From CAZFBA01 sp964517135 (GTDB lineage: Bacteria > Cyanobacteriota > Vampirovibrionia > JBFMGH01), in NCBI GenBank assembly GCA_964517135.1, contig CAZFBA010000007.1:62001-126000 (forward strand): a stretch of DNA of 64,000 nt. Direction: 5' to 3'. The position numbers were made by a program, and so were the translations under genes. This document shows, in pieces, positions 18,599 through 26,768 of the stretch. Within the stretch, counting starts at the first letter, position 1. Each line of letters begins with the position of its first letter. The notes beneath the pieces were generated by a model. It made no database searches and was not told the DNA's origin. It was given only the letters and a program-made list of their open reading frames with translations.

Positions 18599-19090
18599 AT
18601 GAGCAAAATTAATGGCAAAATTGTTATCAAATCAGATGAAATTATTACCGTTAGAATGCCCTATACAGATTTAGATGACAGGGCAAGCGAGCATTTTAAA
18701 GCTAATTTTACAAGATTGCTCAATAAAAACTATTCTACTGTAGTTATTCTGGACTTTTCAAAAATAAATCTTATTGATGGCTCAGGCATTGCAGCAATTT
18801 TGTATGCCTATAGCCTGTGTTCAAAAAAAGGAATACAATTAATTACCTGCTGTTTAAATGCATCTGGACAAAAGTTGTTTAAACAAAAAGGTGTTGACCT
18901 TTTGATACCTAATTATAACAATTATGATGATGCTTTAATATCTGCAAAAGAATACCTTAAGAACATGAAGTTTTTATGTGTCAACTATAACAGACTTGAT
19001 AAAACATTTGGTACCTTTAATGAAGGTGATAAATTGCCATTAGCCTGTACAATAATCGATAATGACTCTCAACTTCTTCGTGTATCATAA
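18599..19090 (+). CDS. STAS-domain protein (anti-sigma-factor antagonist-like)
   Basis: 163 residues with a strong AAGGAG seven bases before the ATG. Residues 5-115 form a STAS domain: VVILDFSKINLIDGSGIAAI is the SpoIIAA/RsbV core, with Ser at the position phosphorylated by the partner anti-sigma kinase (LIDGSGI). The C-terminal 45 residues are unrelated and of unknown role. Such proteins switch partners in response to dephosphorylation and usually bind an RsbW/SpoIIAB-type kinase. None is adjacent, so it may act as a general signalling STAS protein. The gene is monocistronic, bounded by the hairpin at 19161-19187. Confidence 0.83.
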   Translation: MSKINGKIVIKSDEIITVRMPYTDLDDRASEHFKANFTRLLNKNYSTVVILDFSKINLIDGSGIAAILYAYSLCSKKGIQLITCCLNASGQKLFKQKGVDLLIPNYNNYDDALISAKEYLKNMKFLCVNYNRLDKTFGTFNEGDKLPLACTIIDNDSQLLRVS

Positions 19091-19160
19091 TATTTTATCG
19101 CATACAAAATATTTAAGTCATTAAACTTCCTCCTTGTTGCTCTATTTAAAGCCTGATAAT

Positions 19161-19190
19161 AAAAGAACCTCTTGAGAAGGTTCTTTTTTA
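19161..19190. terminator. Bidirectional rho-independent terminator
   Basis: AAAAGAACCT (19161-19170) pairs with AGGTTCTTTT (19178-19187) over 10 bp with a 7-base loop, followed by T-rich sequence on the plus strand. On the minus strand the 3' side is also U-rich. It serves the STAS gene (plus) and the spermidine-synthase-like gene (minus), whose stops flank it. Confidence 0.88.
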
Positions 19191-19200
19191 TTTATTATGC

Positions 19201-20742
19201 TTACCATTTATTCCAATCTTGAAGGTAATATTGAACAATAACAGGGCTTAAGAGGGTGTTTATTTTTATATCATCTGGTCTTGATATATCTTTACCAAAT
19301 TCAAAAAAGGTTAACGCTAGTCTATTGTGAATAAAGCGTGTTGAAACTTCTATTTTTCTTGTTTTTAAAGTTTTATGATCTACTGGTATTTTTGATCCCA
19401 TTACAAATCCCCAATCTCCGAAAGACATAATGTCTATATGATATTCATTGACGTGAGGAAAGACCTCTTCCATTGTTTTAACTATACACCAGAAAGTCCT
19501 TCGAGAAAAAAATGGTGATGTAGCCTGTGTAACAAGAATACCTGCGGGCTTTAGACGTTTTTTCGCCAGCTGATAAAACTGTTTACAGTAAAGTTTGCTG
19601 AGTGAAGGTGTCCGTGGATCAGGCAAATCAACAATAATAAGATCATAATAATTATTATCATTATTTACATAATCAAATGCATCTGTAGTAATAGCTTGTA
19701 CCCTGGGGTTCTGAAGACTTTTATTATTCAGTTCTGAAAGAATTTTATTATTTTTGAAAAGATCAATCATTTTCTTATCAAGGTCAACAAGAATAATATT
19801 TTCTACACTATTGTGTTTTAATACCTCTCTTGCTGCCAGACCATCCCCTCCGCCAAGAATAAGAACATCCTTCAGGTCTGGTGTCAGGCTGGCTGGTATA
19901 TGGACAATGCCTTCATGGTATCTATACTCGTCTGTGCTTGAAAATTGAAGATTTCCATCAATAAATAAACGTATATCGTTTTTATATCTGGTAACAACAA
20001 GCTTTTGATAGCGTGTTTGTTCTGTTATGATTACCTTATCTTTATAAAGGTTTTGTTCAAGATAATAGTTAATAGGCTCAGCATAAAGCATACCTGCCCC
20101 GAGAAGAGAAATAAAGACTATAACAAAAGCAAGATAGGCTTTTTTGTGTTTGAAATTCTTTAATTTTAATATCAACCAGAGTGCTGAAATCAGGTTTAAC
20201 GCACCCATCAACATTGCTGTTTTCATTATTCCCAGCGAAGGCAGCAAAAGCAAGGGAAAAGCAACTGATCCAACCAGCCCACCAACATAATCAAAGGCTA
20301 AAACATTAGCAACATTCTCTTTAAGCTTGAGAATATTCTCCATTATTCTTATAACTAGCGGTATTTCAAAGCCAACAAGCATTCCTATTAGAATTGTAAG
20401 GCCATATAACACTATAGAATATAAGATACCGCCCATTGCATAGAAGTAAAATATCAGAATTATGCTACTTCCCCCAATGAGTGAAACGATAATTTCAACC
20501 TGAAGGAATCTTTCTATTAATTTATCATTAAAAAACTTAGATAAATAGGCACCAAGGCCCATTGAACTCATATAAATACCTATTATAATTGAGAATTGCT
20601 TGACACTGTCTCCCATTAAATAGCTAGCAGCCGTGCTGATCATAAGCTCATATACAATACCGCAAATAGCAGTTATACAAACAACAAGAAGCATCACATA
20701 ATGACTTTTTAAAAGGGGACTTTTAGAAGATTGATCTGTCAT
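19201..20742 (-). CDS. Integral-membrane spermidine synthase-like protein
   Basis: 513 residues. The N-terminal half (about 15-225) has seven hydrophobic segments. The C-terminal half is a class I methyltransferase-fold aminopropyltransferase domain: DVLILGGGDGLAAREVLKH (about 290-308, the GGGDG motif), NIILVDLD, then YDLIIVDLPDPRTPSLSKLY, with the catalytic-region aspartates in VDLPDP. Classical SpeE transfers aminopropyl from decarboxylated SAM to putrescine. Membrane-fused versions are widespread but mostly uncharacterised, so the substrate is unproven. It is monocistronic and divergent from the PRMT-like pair; both are SAM-fold enzymes, but a functional link is only speculation. Confidence 0.82.
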   Translation of the reverse strand: MTDQSSKSPLLKSHYVMLLVVCITAICGIVYELMISTAASYLMGDSVKQFSIIIGIYMSSMGLGAYLSKFFNDKLIERFLQVEIIVSLIGGSSIILIFYFYAMGGILYSIVLYGLTILIGMLVGFEIPLVIRIMENILKLKENVANVLAFDYVGGLVGSVAFPLLLLPSLGIMKTAMLMGALNLISALWLILKLKNFKHKKAYLAFVIVFISLLGAGMLYAEPINYYLEQNLYKDKVIITEQTRYQKLVVTRYKNDIRLFIDGNLQFSSTDEYRYHEGIVHIPASLTPDLKDVLILGGGDGLAAREVLKHNSVENIILVDLDKKMIDLFKNNKILSELNNKSLQNPRVQAITTDAFDYVNNDNNYYDLIIVDLPDPRTPSLSKLYCKQFYQLAKKRLKPAGILVTQATSPFFSRRTFWCIVKTMEEVFPHVNEYHIDIMSFGDWGFVMGSKIPVDHKTLKTRKIEVSTRFIHNRLALTFFEFGKDISRPDDIKINTLLSPVIVQYYLQDWNKW

Positions 20743-20876
20743 TACTCCTCACTGTAGCCTTATTTGCACTTTTTGCGTTTTTATAACAAATAGTTAAAAT
20801 CTATACAAAATCTTACCTGATCGTTTACCATTATAAAAGAATTTATTTTTGGAAAAAATATAACCTGGCAGGTAAA

Positions 20877-22070
20877 ATGCAAGATTTATTCGTAAAAAAG
20901 GAGTTAAGACTTCTTAATAAAACAATAATACAGGCTGAAAGCAAGGATTTAATTCGGATTGGCATTGATATAACTGATCCGGTGGTTTTGCATAAAGATT
21001 TATTGCTTTTCTTACCTGAGTTTTTTGACTGGTGTAATGTTGAAAGTTTACTGAAAACACTACCTCAAGGGCAGGAGCAGTTTCTGGAAGTGCTTAAAGA
21101 TCTTTATTATGCAGGTATTTTTGAAGAAAAAAGCCCACAAGATAACACTATATTAACTTCCAATGATCAACTTCCTCAATCAGTATCAAGCTCAGAAAGT
21201 ATATTTTTTAATATTCATAACCATCACCTAATGATTAAAGACTATGTCAGAGCAACGGCTTACTGGCATGCTATTAATGACAATGTAAAACCTGAAGATA
21301 CCGTTTTGGAACTTGGATGCGGTAGTGGAATATTAACCTTTTTCGCTGCAAGAGCCGGTGCAAAAAAGCTTTTTGCCATCGAAATCAATAAAAATATGAT
21401 AGATACCGTTACACGGCCACTGGCCATAGAAAATGGATTCGATGATAAAATTTCTTTTCTGGTTGGTAACTCAATGAATATACCATCTTCAGCAGTTAAT
21501 CCAAAGGCTGATCTCTTTATAGCAGAAATATTAGGAGACGGTATATTTAATGAAAACATTCTTTCATACACTATTGATGCCCGTGAACGTTTCTTAAAAC
21601 CAGATGCCAGAATGCTACCCAAAGGTCTGGATGTGTATATATTTGGCTATGAAAGCCCTGAACAAAAAAAGGCTTTCTCATCTTCAGATTTAACCTTTAT
21701 TACAAAGGCTAAAAGCTCTCGAACAGAAAGTGTATACCTGAAATATGATACATTTACTAATAGAATGCTCTCTAACACTCATAAATCTATTTATCTGGAT
21801 CTAACTACCATCACTGAATCTAAATTTATAGCAGAGGGAGAGCTTGAAATTACTATGCCAGGCCAGCTAAACGGATGTTGTCTCTATTTCGTTGCCCATA
21901 TTGACGATAATAACCTCCTTTCAAATTCTCCCTGGAGCCCACAGATAAGCTGGACCCAACAACTGTTTAATATTTATCCACCTCTAGAAGTAAAAAAAGG
22001 ACAAAAAGTACCCTATAAACTGACATATGACGGTTTTCTTACCTTGAAACTGGAAAACAACTATGATTGA
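20877..22070 (+). CDS. PRMT-like class I protein methyltransferase, intact motifs
   Basis: 397 residues. An N-terminal helical domain (about 1-95) contains FLPEFFDWCNVESLLKTLP and a following helix LEVLKDLYYAGIFEE, like a small winged-helix or PqqD-type fold. The SAM domain (about 110-260) carries motif I VLELGCGSGIL (143-153) followed by FFAARAGAKKLFAIE. It also has the double-glutamate loop AEILGDGIFNE, with E217 and E226 nine residues apart as in PRMT1. The C-terminal beta-barrel has SPWSPQISWTQQLF, parallel to the PRMT THW loop region. PRMTs methylate arginine side chains; the target here is unknown. The next gene overlaps its stop by eight bases and is a degenerate relative. Confidence 0.78.
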   Translation: MQDLFVKKELRLLNKTIIQAESKDLIRIGIDITDPVVLHKDLLLFLPEFFDWCNVESLLKTLPQGQEQFLEVLKDLYYAGIFEEKSPQDNTILTSNDQLPQSVSSSESIFFNIHNHHLMIKDYVRATAYWHAINDNVKPEDTVLELGCGSGILTFFAARAGAKKLFAIEINKNMIDTVTRPLAIENGFDDKISFLVGNSMNIPSSAVNPKADLFIAEILGDGIFNENILSYTIDARERFLKPDARMLPKGLDVYIFGYESPEQKKAFSSSDLTFITKAKSSRTESVYLKYDTFTNRMLSNTHKSIYLDLTTITESKFIAEGELEITMPGQLNGCCLYFVAHIDDNNLLSNSPWSPQISWTQQLFNIYPPLEVKKGQKVPYKLTYDGFLTLKLENNYD

Positions 22071-23250
22071 TCCAAAATTATTTATGCAAATTGATATCAG
22101 TGAACCTTTACGCCTGTCACCAAAAGCTTTCATTAACAGGCATGATGAAAACTACTTTATAATTGGCCTCTTTGACAAGGATAATGCCAGAAGATTCCTG
22201 AAACATCTCATTACAGCAGTATATGCTTTTTGTGACTGGCAAACACCTGAAAATCTGATACCTGTATGGCCTAAAGATACTGTCAATGACCTTTTACAGG
22301 TCATTATATCCCTTAAAAAAGAAAAAGTACTGCTAACTGAACAGGATCATGAAGCTGTAGAAGCTGAATTTGCACCTGATGAGCTACCAGATGAAAAAGT
22401 TTTTCTTAAAGATCAAACCTGGATAAAAGCTCACCTGGAAGCATTTAAGACTGTTTCTAAAGGGGCTTTTGTCTTAAACCAGGGGGCTAAAGGTGGGGGA
22501 TATCTCGCAAGAGAACTGGCTAAAAATAATGAATGTCATATTGTTTCTTCGAGCTCTGAATTACCAGCTATTCTGTATGCAAGAAAAAAAGCAAAAGAAG
22601 AAAAATTAACTAACATAGACTTTGTGTTCTCTAAACCTGCTAACCTGTCACCTATATGCTATGCTGATAAGTTCAATGTTTTTATTACAGAGCTTTTTGG
22701 TGCTGATCTCTTTGAACAAAGGCTTTTCGAGTCAGTTTTGTATGCTAAAAAGAACCTCCTATCTTCTGATTGTAAGTATATTCCAGAAATTATCAATCTT
22801 AAAGCCTTTGCCTATGAAAGTTTGATTCATAGAGATATGGTACAGGAAAGCAGAGAATTTGAAATACTCTATGGCTTTAAGTTTAACGCCTTTACAGAAG
22901 CACTTAAAAAACATATTATGGGCATTTATACAAGACTTGAGCCTGAAAATACTATTAAACTTTCCGATGATGTTACTGTAATGGCTTTTGACCTTAAAAA
23001 CCTTTCTAATCAGTACTTCAATAAAGAATTCGAGATTACACTAACCCGTGAAGGTAAAGTTACTGGCATATGTACATACTTTGAACTTCAACTCACAGAG
23101 AATATAAAGGTTACAAATTCTCCTTTTGACCCTCAAACACAGTATATGCAGAGAGTCTTTACTCCTGCGGCATCAATTTATAAAGAGGCTGGCGAAACGA
23201 TAGACCTTATTGCCACTTATGATAATGTATTCAGGATCTTAATAAAGTAA
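22063..23250 (+). CDS. PRMT-like paralogue with degenerate SAM site
   Basis: 395 residues overlapping the preceding methyltransferase by eight bases. The domain order is the same. The N-terminal region contains TAVYAFCDWQTPENLIPVWP, the fold region lies at about 130-260, and the beta-barrel contains NSPFDPQTQYMQRVF. Motif I has decayed to VLNQGAKGGG, the acidic ribose-binding residue after strand 2 is replaced by Ser (HIVSSSSE), and the double-Glu loop reads ITELFGADLFEQ, with Gln where the second Glu should be. It is therefore likely a non-catalytic partner (pseudo-methyltransferase) rather than an independent enzyme. The 14-bp palindrome overlaps its stop codon. Confidence 0.7.
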   Translation: MIDPKLFMQIDISEPLRLSPKAFINRHDENYFIIGLFDKDNARRFLKHLITAVYAFCDWQTPENLIPVWPKDTVNDLLQVIISLKKEKVLLTEQDHEAVEAEFAPDELPDEKVFLKDQTWIKAHLEAFKTVSKGAFVLNQGAKGGGYLARELAKNNECHIVSSSSELPAILYARKKAKEEKLTNIDFVFSKPANLSPICYADKFNVFITELFGADLFEQRLFESVLYAKKNLLSSDCKYIPEIINLKAFAYESLIHRDMVQESREFEILYGFKFNAFTEALKKHIMGIYTRLEPENTIKLSDDVTVMAFDLKNLSNQYFNKEFEITLTREGKVTGICTYFELQLTENIKVTNSPFDPQTQYMQRVFTPAASIYKEAGETIDLIATYDNVFRILIK

Positions 23251-23262
23251 TACATATGTATT
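23249..23262. repeat. 14-bp palindrome AATACATATGTATT, copy 2
   Basis: Perfect copy starting within the TAA stop of the second PRMT-like gene and lying in the 18-base gap to the convergent xdhC gene. A position at a transcription end argues against a simple promoter operator here. Confidence 0.88.
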
Positions 23263-23268
23263 GAAATT

Positions 23269-24039
23269 TTATTTATTCCTTTTAACCTGAATCATCTCTG
23301 CTGCTATGGATACAGCTATTTCTTCAGCTGTAACCGCCCCTATTTTTAGACCAATAGGAGAATGCAGTCTATCAAGTTCTTCCTGGCTGTATCCTTTTTC
23401 TTTTAAACGGCTAAACGTAGTAGCAACTTTAGTTTTACTGCCAATCATACCTATATATTTAGCGTTTTGCCTAATGGCCCACTCTAAAACTTCCTGATCA
23501 AACTTGTGGCCACGGGTTGTAATTACTATATAGGCTGGTTGTTTCATTTTTAGCCTGGCTGTAAGTTCTTTATATTCTCCTGCATAGGTTTCCAGTGCTT
23601 CAGGAAACCTCTCTTGATTGCTGAATTCTTCTCTATCATCTAGTATAACGACACTGAAGCCTGCAAGGGTCAATATTTTACTCAATGATAACCCAACATG
23701 GCCTCCACCAAAAATATATGCAAAATGACTTACAACTGGTTCAATAAAGACGTTTATCTTTCCTCCACACAGCATGCCGCTGGCATTTGGACCTTTATCT
23801 GTTAAATTATGTTCAAAGTTTTCTGCTTTCTCTGTTTTCATAATTTCTTTTGCGTTTTCTATTACTTCGCTTTCTAAAGCTCCACCTCCAACTGTTCCTA
23901 TTATGGATCCATCTTCCATTACAAGCATTTTAAAATGTTCCTTGCCAGGGCTAGAACCTTTTACAGAGGTAACAGTACACAGGGCTGCTGGTATACCTTC
24001 TTTTCTGGTTCGCAGTATTTCTTCATAAATGTCTTTCAT
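23269..24039 (-). CDS. xdhC: XdhC/CoxI family protein
   Basis: 256 residues with both family domains. The N-terminal XdhC/CoxI part has VTSVKGSSPGKEHFKMLVMEDG and GTVGGGALESEV. The Cys of GMLCGGKINVFIEP is conserved in the family. The C-terminal Rossmann domain has YIFGGGHVGLSLSK and VITTRGHKFDQEVL, then GMIGSKTKV. XdhC binds molybdenum cofactor and supports its sulfuration before insertion into xanthine dehydrogenase-type enzymes. No molybdoenzyme gene is in the window, so it is an orphan here and may serve a selenium- or Mo-dependent hydroxylase elsewhere. Nth lies upstream, 91 or more bases away, across the G-quadruplex motif. Confidence 0.9.
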   Translation of the reverse strand: MKDIYEEILRTRKEGIPAALCTVTSVKGSSPGKEHFKMLVMEDGSIIGTVGGGALESEVIENAKEIMKTEKAENFEHNLTDKGPNASGMLCGGKINVFIEPVVSHFAYIFGGGHVGLSLSKILTLAGFSVVILDDREEFSNQERFPEALETYAGEYKELTARLKMKQPAYIVITTRGHKFDQEVLEWAIRQNAKYIGMIGSKTKVATTFSRLKEKGYSQEELDRLHSPIGLKIGAVTAEEIAVSIAAEMIQVKRNK

Positions 24040-24091
24040 ATATTTGCTCCTTCTTAAAGTAGATGTTTTTTAGGTATTACTGTATTACTGT

Positions 24092-24106
24092 GGGTGGGTG
24101 GGCGGG
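24092..24106 (+). other. Perfect compact G-quadruplex motif
   Basis: GGGTGGGTGGGCGGG, four G3 tracts with single-base loops, the topology known to be the most stable in vitro. It lies in the gap between nth and xdhC, both on the minus strand, so the G-run is in the template strand and the transcript would be C-rich. The palindrome GGAAAC-T-GTTTCC (24105-24117) abuts it. Confidence 0.85.
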
Positions 24107-24129
24107 AAACTGTTTCCTGAAGAAGAATA

Positions 24130-24789
24130 TCATTTTTTAGTTTTTTGTTTTGCAGTTTTAACATTGATTTTCATACAATATTTTTCAACAGGACATTCAA
24201 AACATCTTGCAGCTGTTGGTTTACAGATTTCCTGACCGTGCCTGACAAACGCAGTATTGATTGTTTTCCACCATTTTTTTGGTAGTTTCTTTCTCAGGGC
24301 CATTTCAGTTTCGAGCGGGTTTTTTGTTTCTACGTAACCAAGCCGGTTTGAGATACGATGAACATGAGTATCAACACAAATAGCAGGTATATCATACCCT
24401 TTGGCCAGAACAAGATTTGCAGTTTTTCTGCCGACCCCTTTAAGTTTTAACAGTTCATCCATATCAGAAGGCACTTTTCCACTGTATTCATTGATTAAAA
24501 TTCTTGATATGTTTAGAATTGTAGCTGTTTTATTCCTGTAAAACCCAACAGGATAGATAGTTTTCTCAATCCTGCTAGGATCTAATTTCAGCATATCAGA
24601 AGGGGTTGATGCCAGCTCAAACAGCCTTTTAGCAGCCGGGTAAGTTGTTTCATCTTTTGTTCGTAGACTAAGTATACAGCTTATTAAAAGTTTATATGGG
24701 TCACGGGCTTCATCCATTGATGAAATAAGCATATTGGTTTCATAATAACCGTCAAGTGTCTCCATTACTTTGTCAATATCGGTTTTCAT
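24130..24789 (-). CDS. nth: Endonuclease III
   Basis: About 220 residues from the ATG at 24789 (MKTDIDKVMETL); an upstream in-frame ATG at 24846 would add 19 hydrophobic residues not seen in the family. It excises oxidised pyrimidines and nicks AP sites in base-excision repair. The helix-hairpin-helix LKGVGRKTANLVL holds the catalytic Lys. VDTHVHRISNRLG gives the catalytic Asp. The 4Fe-4S loop C-x6-C-x2-C-x5-C is intact (from CKPTAARC to YC). The region upstream contains a cluster of GAACAAT/ATTGTTC boxes that may control it. Confidence 0.94.
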   Translation of the reverse strand: MKTDIDKVMETLDGYYETNMLISSMDEARDPYKLLISCILSLRTKDETTYPAAKRLFELASTPSDMLKLDPSRIEKTIYPVGFYRNKTATILNISRILINEYSGKVPSDMDELLKLKGVGRKTANLVLAKGYDIPAICVDTHVHRISNRLGYVETKNPLETEMALRKKLPKKWWKTINTAFVRHGQEICKPTAARCFECPVEKYCMKINVKTAKQKTKK

Positions 24790-24902
24790 AGCTGTTTCTG
24801 TTATATAAACTGCAACACTGTAATAGCTTATCACAGAAGAGAACATATTAAACCGTATTTCAGTATAAAATTCAATTATGCTAAATTAGTGTTTTTACAC
24901 AA

Positions 24903-25047
24903 TGAACAATAAAATTGCATTTTAATTTTTAAAAAAGAAACTTAATTGATATATTGTTCTTAAGGCAAAAACAATAACGACTCCTAATAAACGGGCTTAT
25001 TGTTCAACATATACATGCTTGGTGAACAATTTACAGTATTATTGTTC
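24903..25047. promoter_or_regulatory. Cluster of five ATTGTTC/GAACAAT boxes upstream of nth
   Basis: The heptamer occurs in both orientations at 24904 (GAACAAT), 24953, 24999 and 25041 (ATTGTTC), and 25024 (GAACAAT). The pair at 24999 and 25024 forms an 8-bp inverted repeat (ATTGTTCA/TGAACAAT) with a 16-base spacer. Such clustering suggests protein-binding sites. The rest of the 24847-25418 gap holds the hairpin at 25190 and the terminator at 25368, and no gene. Confidence 0.45.
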
Positions 25048-25189
25048 TTTGTTGTTAATTTTTTAAGGTCTTTTATACTGGAGGAAATAACGAAATTAGT
25101 TACCCTTCGATCTGGTATTTCTTTTTATTACGGTTCTATACCATTCAACGTAAATAATTAATATATGCTGATGGAATTCAGTAGGGTGT

Positions 25190-25212
25190 TTTTGCCCGCA
25201 CAGCGGGCAAAA
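25190..25212. other. Strong GC-rich hairpin
   Basis: TTTTGCCCGC (25190-25199) pairs perfectly with GCGGGCAAAA (25203-25212) around a 3-base loop. The flanking A and T runs make it terminator-like in both directions, but no gene ends close to it, so its role is open. It could end a short unannotated transcript. Confidence 0.6.
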
Positions 25213-25367
25213 CTCATCCGTCAAATAATCAATGAGAGGATTTTTATACTCAAAATGTCATCAACAAAAATCACCACACCCGGCCTCTATAATCTGGAAT
25301 ATATACATTACTTTCAAGGATCAGTATAAAATACTTATAATTTTTCATTTTGCTGAAATCAAGTATT

Positions 25368-25392
25368 AAAAAAAGGGCCCTCATTTGACCCT
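25368..25392 (-). terminator. Rho-independent terminator of the TPR gene
   Basis: Read on the minus strand, GGGTC pairs with GGCCC (one G-U pair) around a short loop, followed by seven Ts. It lies 27 bases after the stop of the TPR gene. Confidence 0.75.
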
Positions 25393-25418
25393 AAAACAAC
25401 AGGACGATGTGGAAGATT

Positions 25419-26000
25419 TTAAATTACTTTCAGCGAAAGTTTTTCTGCTTGAGCAAGTTTTTTCCGCCTTAAGCGGCAAGAGCTTTCTATCATGCCCTGA
25501 TAACATGAGCAAAGATAGCTGGATTCATCATCAGGAAGCATACGAACAGACCTGTTGAGCGTTTTTTTTGCTTCTTCAAATTTTCTCATTCTGATTAATA
25601 AAGCTATTTTCTGGTCAAAAAGTGATGGCAGCAAAAACTTATCCTTTATGCTGACCAGCTCAAAGGCTCTATCACAGAATTTCAAGGCTTCGTCATAGTG
25701 GCCCAGAACATCAAGAGTTCCTGCTTTAGAACCATAAGCCTCTGCTGAATAAGGATCTGCTTTGATTGCAGCATCAAAATATTCCAGAGCTTCCTGATCC
25801 ATATCAGTACAGAAAAGAATATCACCTTTTAAAATTAAAGCTTTTACGTTCAGAGGTTCAATTGAGAGTGCTTCGTCGATCTGATCCATTGCAAGATCGT
25901 AATTTCTATTATATGAGAAATTATCACTGGCTTCTCTGATTAATTTTTCGACCTTAAGGTTAGATACTTTATATGTTTTATTTTTTAATGCTAATTCCAT
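25419..26000 (-). CDS. TPR-repeat protein
   Basis: 193 residues from the ATG at 26000, with GGAAAAGAG just upstream. Four to five tetratricopeptide units are visible between about 20 and 165, for example AMDQIDEALSIEPLNVKALIL, then ALEYFDAAIKADPYSAEAYG and EEAKKTLNRSVRMLPDDESS. There is no signal peptide or membrane segment, so it is cytoplasmic. The C-terminus is basic (RLRRKKLAQAEKL). TPR arrays mediate protein-protein contacts and the partner cannot be read from context. It is monocistronic with its own terminator. Confidence 0.82.
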   Translation of the reverse strand: MELALKNKTYKVSNLKVEKLIREASDNFSYNRNYDLAMDQIDEALSIEPLNVKALILKGDILFCTDMDQEALEYFDAAIKADPYSAEAYGSKAGTLDVLGHYDEALKFCDRAFELVSIKDKFLLPSLFDQKIALLIRMRKFEEAKKTLNRSVRMLPDDESSYLCSCYQGMIESSCRLRRKKLAQAEKLSLKVI

Positions 26001-26600
26001 ACTCTTTTCCAGCACAAAAGACTATTACTACGGCTCACCCCTATAAAATTTTGCAAACTTTGAATCAAGTTACCCTGATATATTATCAAATAACTGAAAA
26101 TGTGGTTTCACAAAAATTCAAACGTATTCATTCTTTATTTGCAGTATTTTTCGAATTTTACTCTCCAAAATGTTCACTAGCTCACATTTATGTGCATCAT
26201 GTAGATACATACCACCATGTTTTGCCTTCTATGACTGCAATTCAGGAAATATAGATTTATTTAAAACTGCTTAATATTTGTTAAAACTATCTGCTGTAAA
26301 TTTCTGAAATCCTTGCCACATAAGTAATTTAATACACCTCTGGTTTGTAAAGGTTTATTAAGCCATGCCAGATTTGAACTAATATTTTTACCCAAATTTT
26401 AATCATAACTAAAAATTTTATATTTTAAGATTTTAAAATATGAGTTTAATTTCTTGTTCCAGGCATTATTGTTAAATTTCGAAATATAAAATCGTTGTAT
26501 AGCTTGCAAATACTGCAAATCTCAAAAAAAAAAAAAATTCAAGGCCAAAACCTAATTTTAAGTTTGTAAAACAGGAAATGAAATCACATTTTAGCAGAAT

Positions 26601-26658
26601 ACTGTCTTTATAGTGTCTTGAAAGATTTTTTTACAAAAAATAACACTATAAACTAGAA
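26601..26658. promoter_or_regulatory. Candidate tandem NrdR boxes
   Basis: ACTGTCTTTATAGTGT (26601-26616) and ACACTATAAACTAGAA (26643-26658) each match part of the known 16-bp NrdR box ACACwATATvTwGTGT (about 12 and 10 positions). They share the exact 9-bp inverted half-sites TTATAGTGT and ACACTATAA. Their starts are 42 bp apart, four helical turns; NrdR sites are known to occur in pairs spaced by whole turns. NrdR represses ribonucleotide reductase genes. Confidence 0.5.
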
Positions 26659-26661
26659 GTC

Positions 26662-26671
26662 TACATATGTA
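26662..26671. promoter_or_regulatory. TACATATGTA palindrome in nrdJ promoter region
   Basis: Core ten bases of the repeated 14-bp palindrome, centred at 26666.5. A TATAAT lies at 26696-26701 with no good -35. If transcription starts about seven bases after it, the palindrome is centred near -41.5, the classical position of a class II activator site. Confidence 0.4.
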
Positions 26672-26768
26672 ACAATTATCATGCTTGTTGTATTATATAA
26701 TCTCAAAACTAGATTCGTCTGCTTTTGATTTTAATGACCATAGTTGTTTATAGGGGAGATAAACGGCA

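Larger units (their letters stand above)
26001..26768. other. 768-bp intergenic region upstream of nrdJ
   Basis: AT-rich, without a convincing gene. It contains a run of 14 A at 26524-26537, a tandem pair of NrdR-like boxes (26601-26658), a TACATATGTA palindrome (26662-26671), a TATAAT at 26696-26701 and the ribosome site AGGGGAG at 26752-26758. I looked for a cobalamin riboswitch, plausible for a B12-dependent enzyme, and saw no B12-box. Confidence 0.6.

Noticed and set aside
26001..26768. Cobalamin riboswitch upstream of nrdJ
   Set aside because: I searched for the conserved B12-box and its pseudoknot partner and saw none; the NrdR-like boxes explain the region better.
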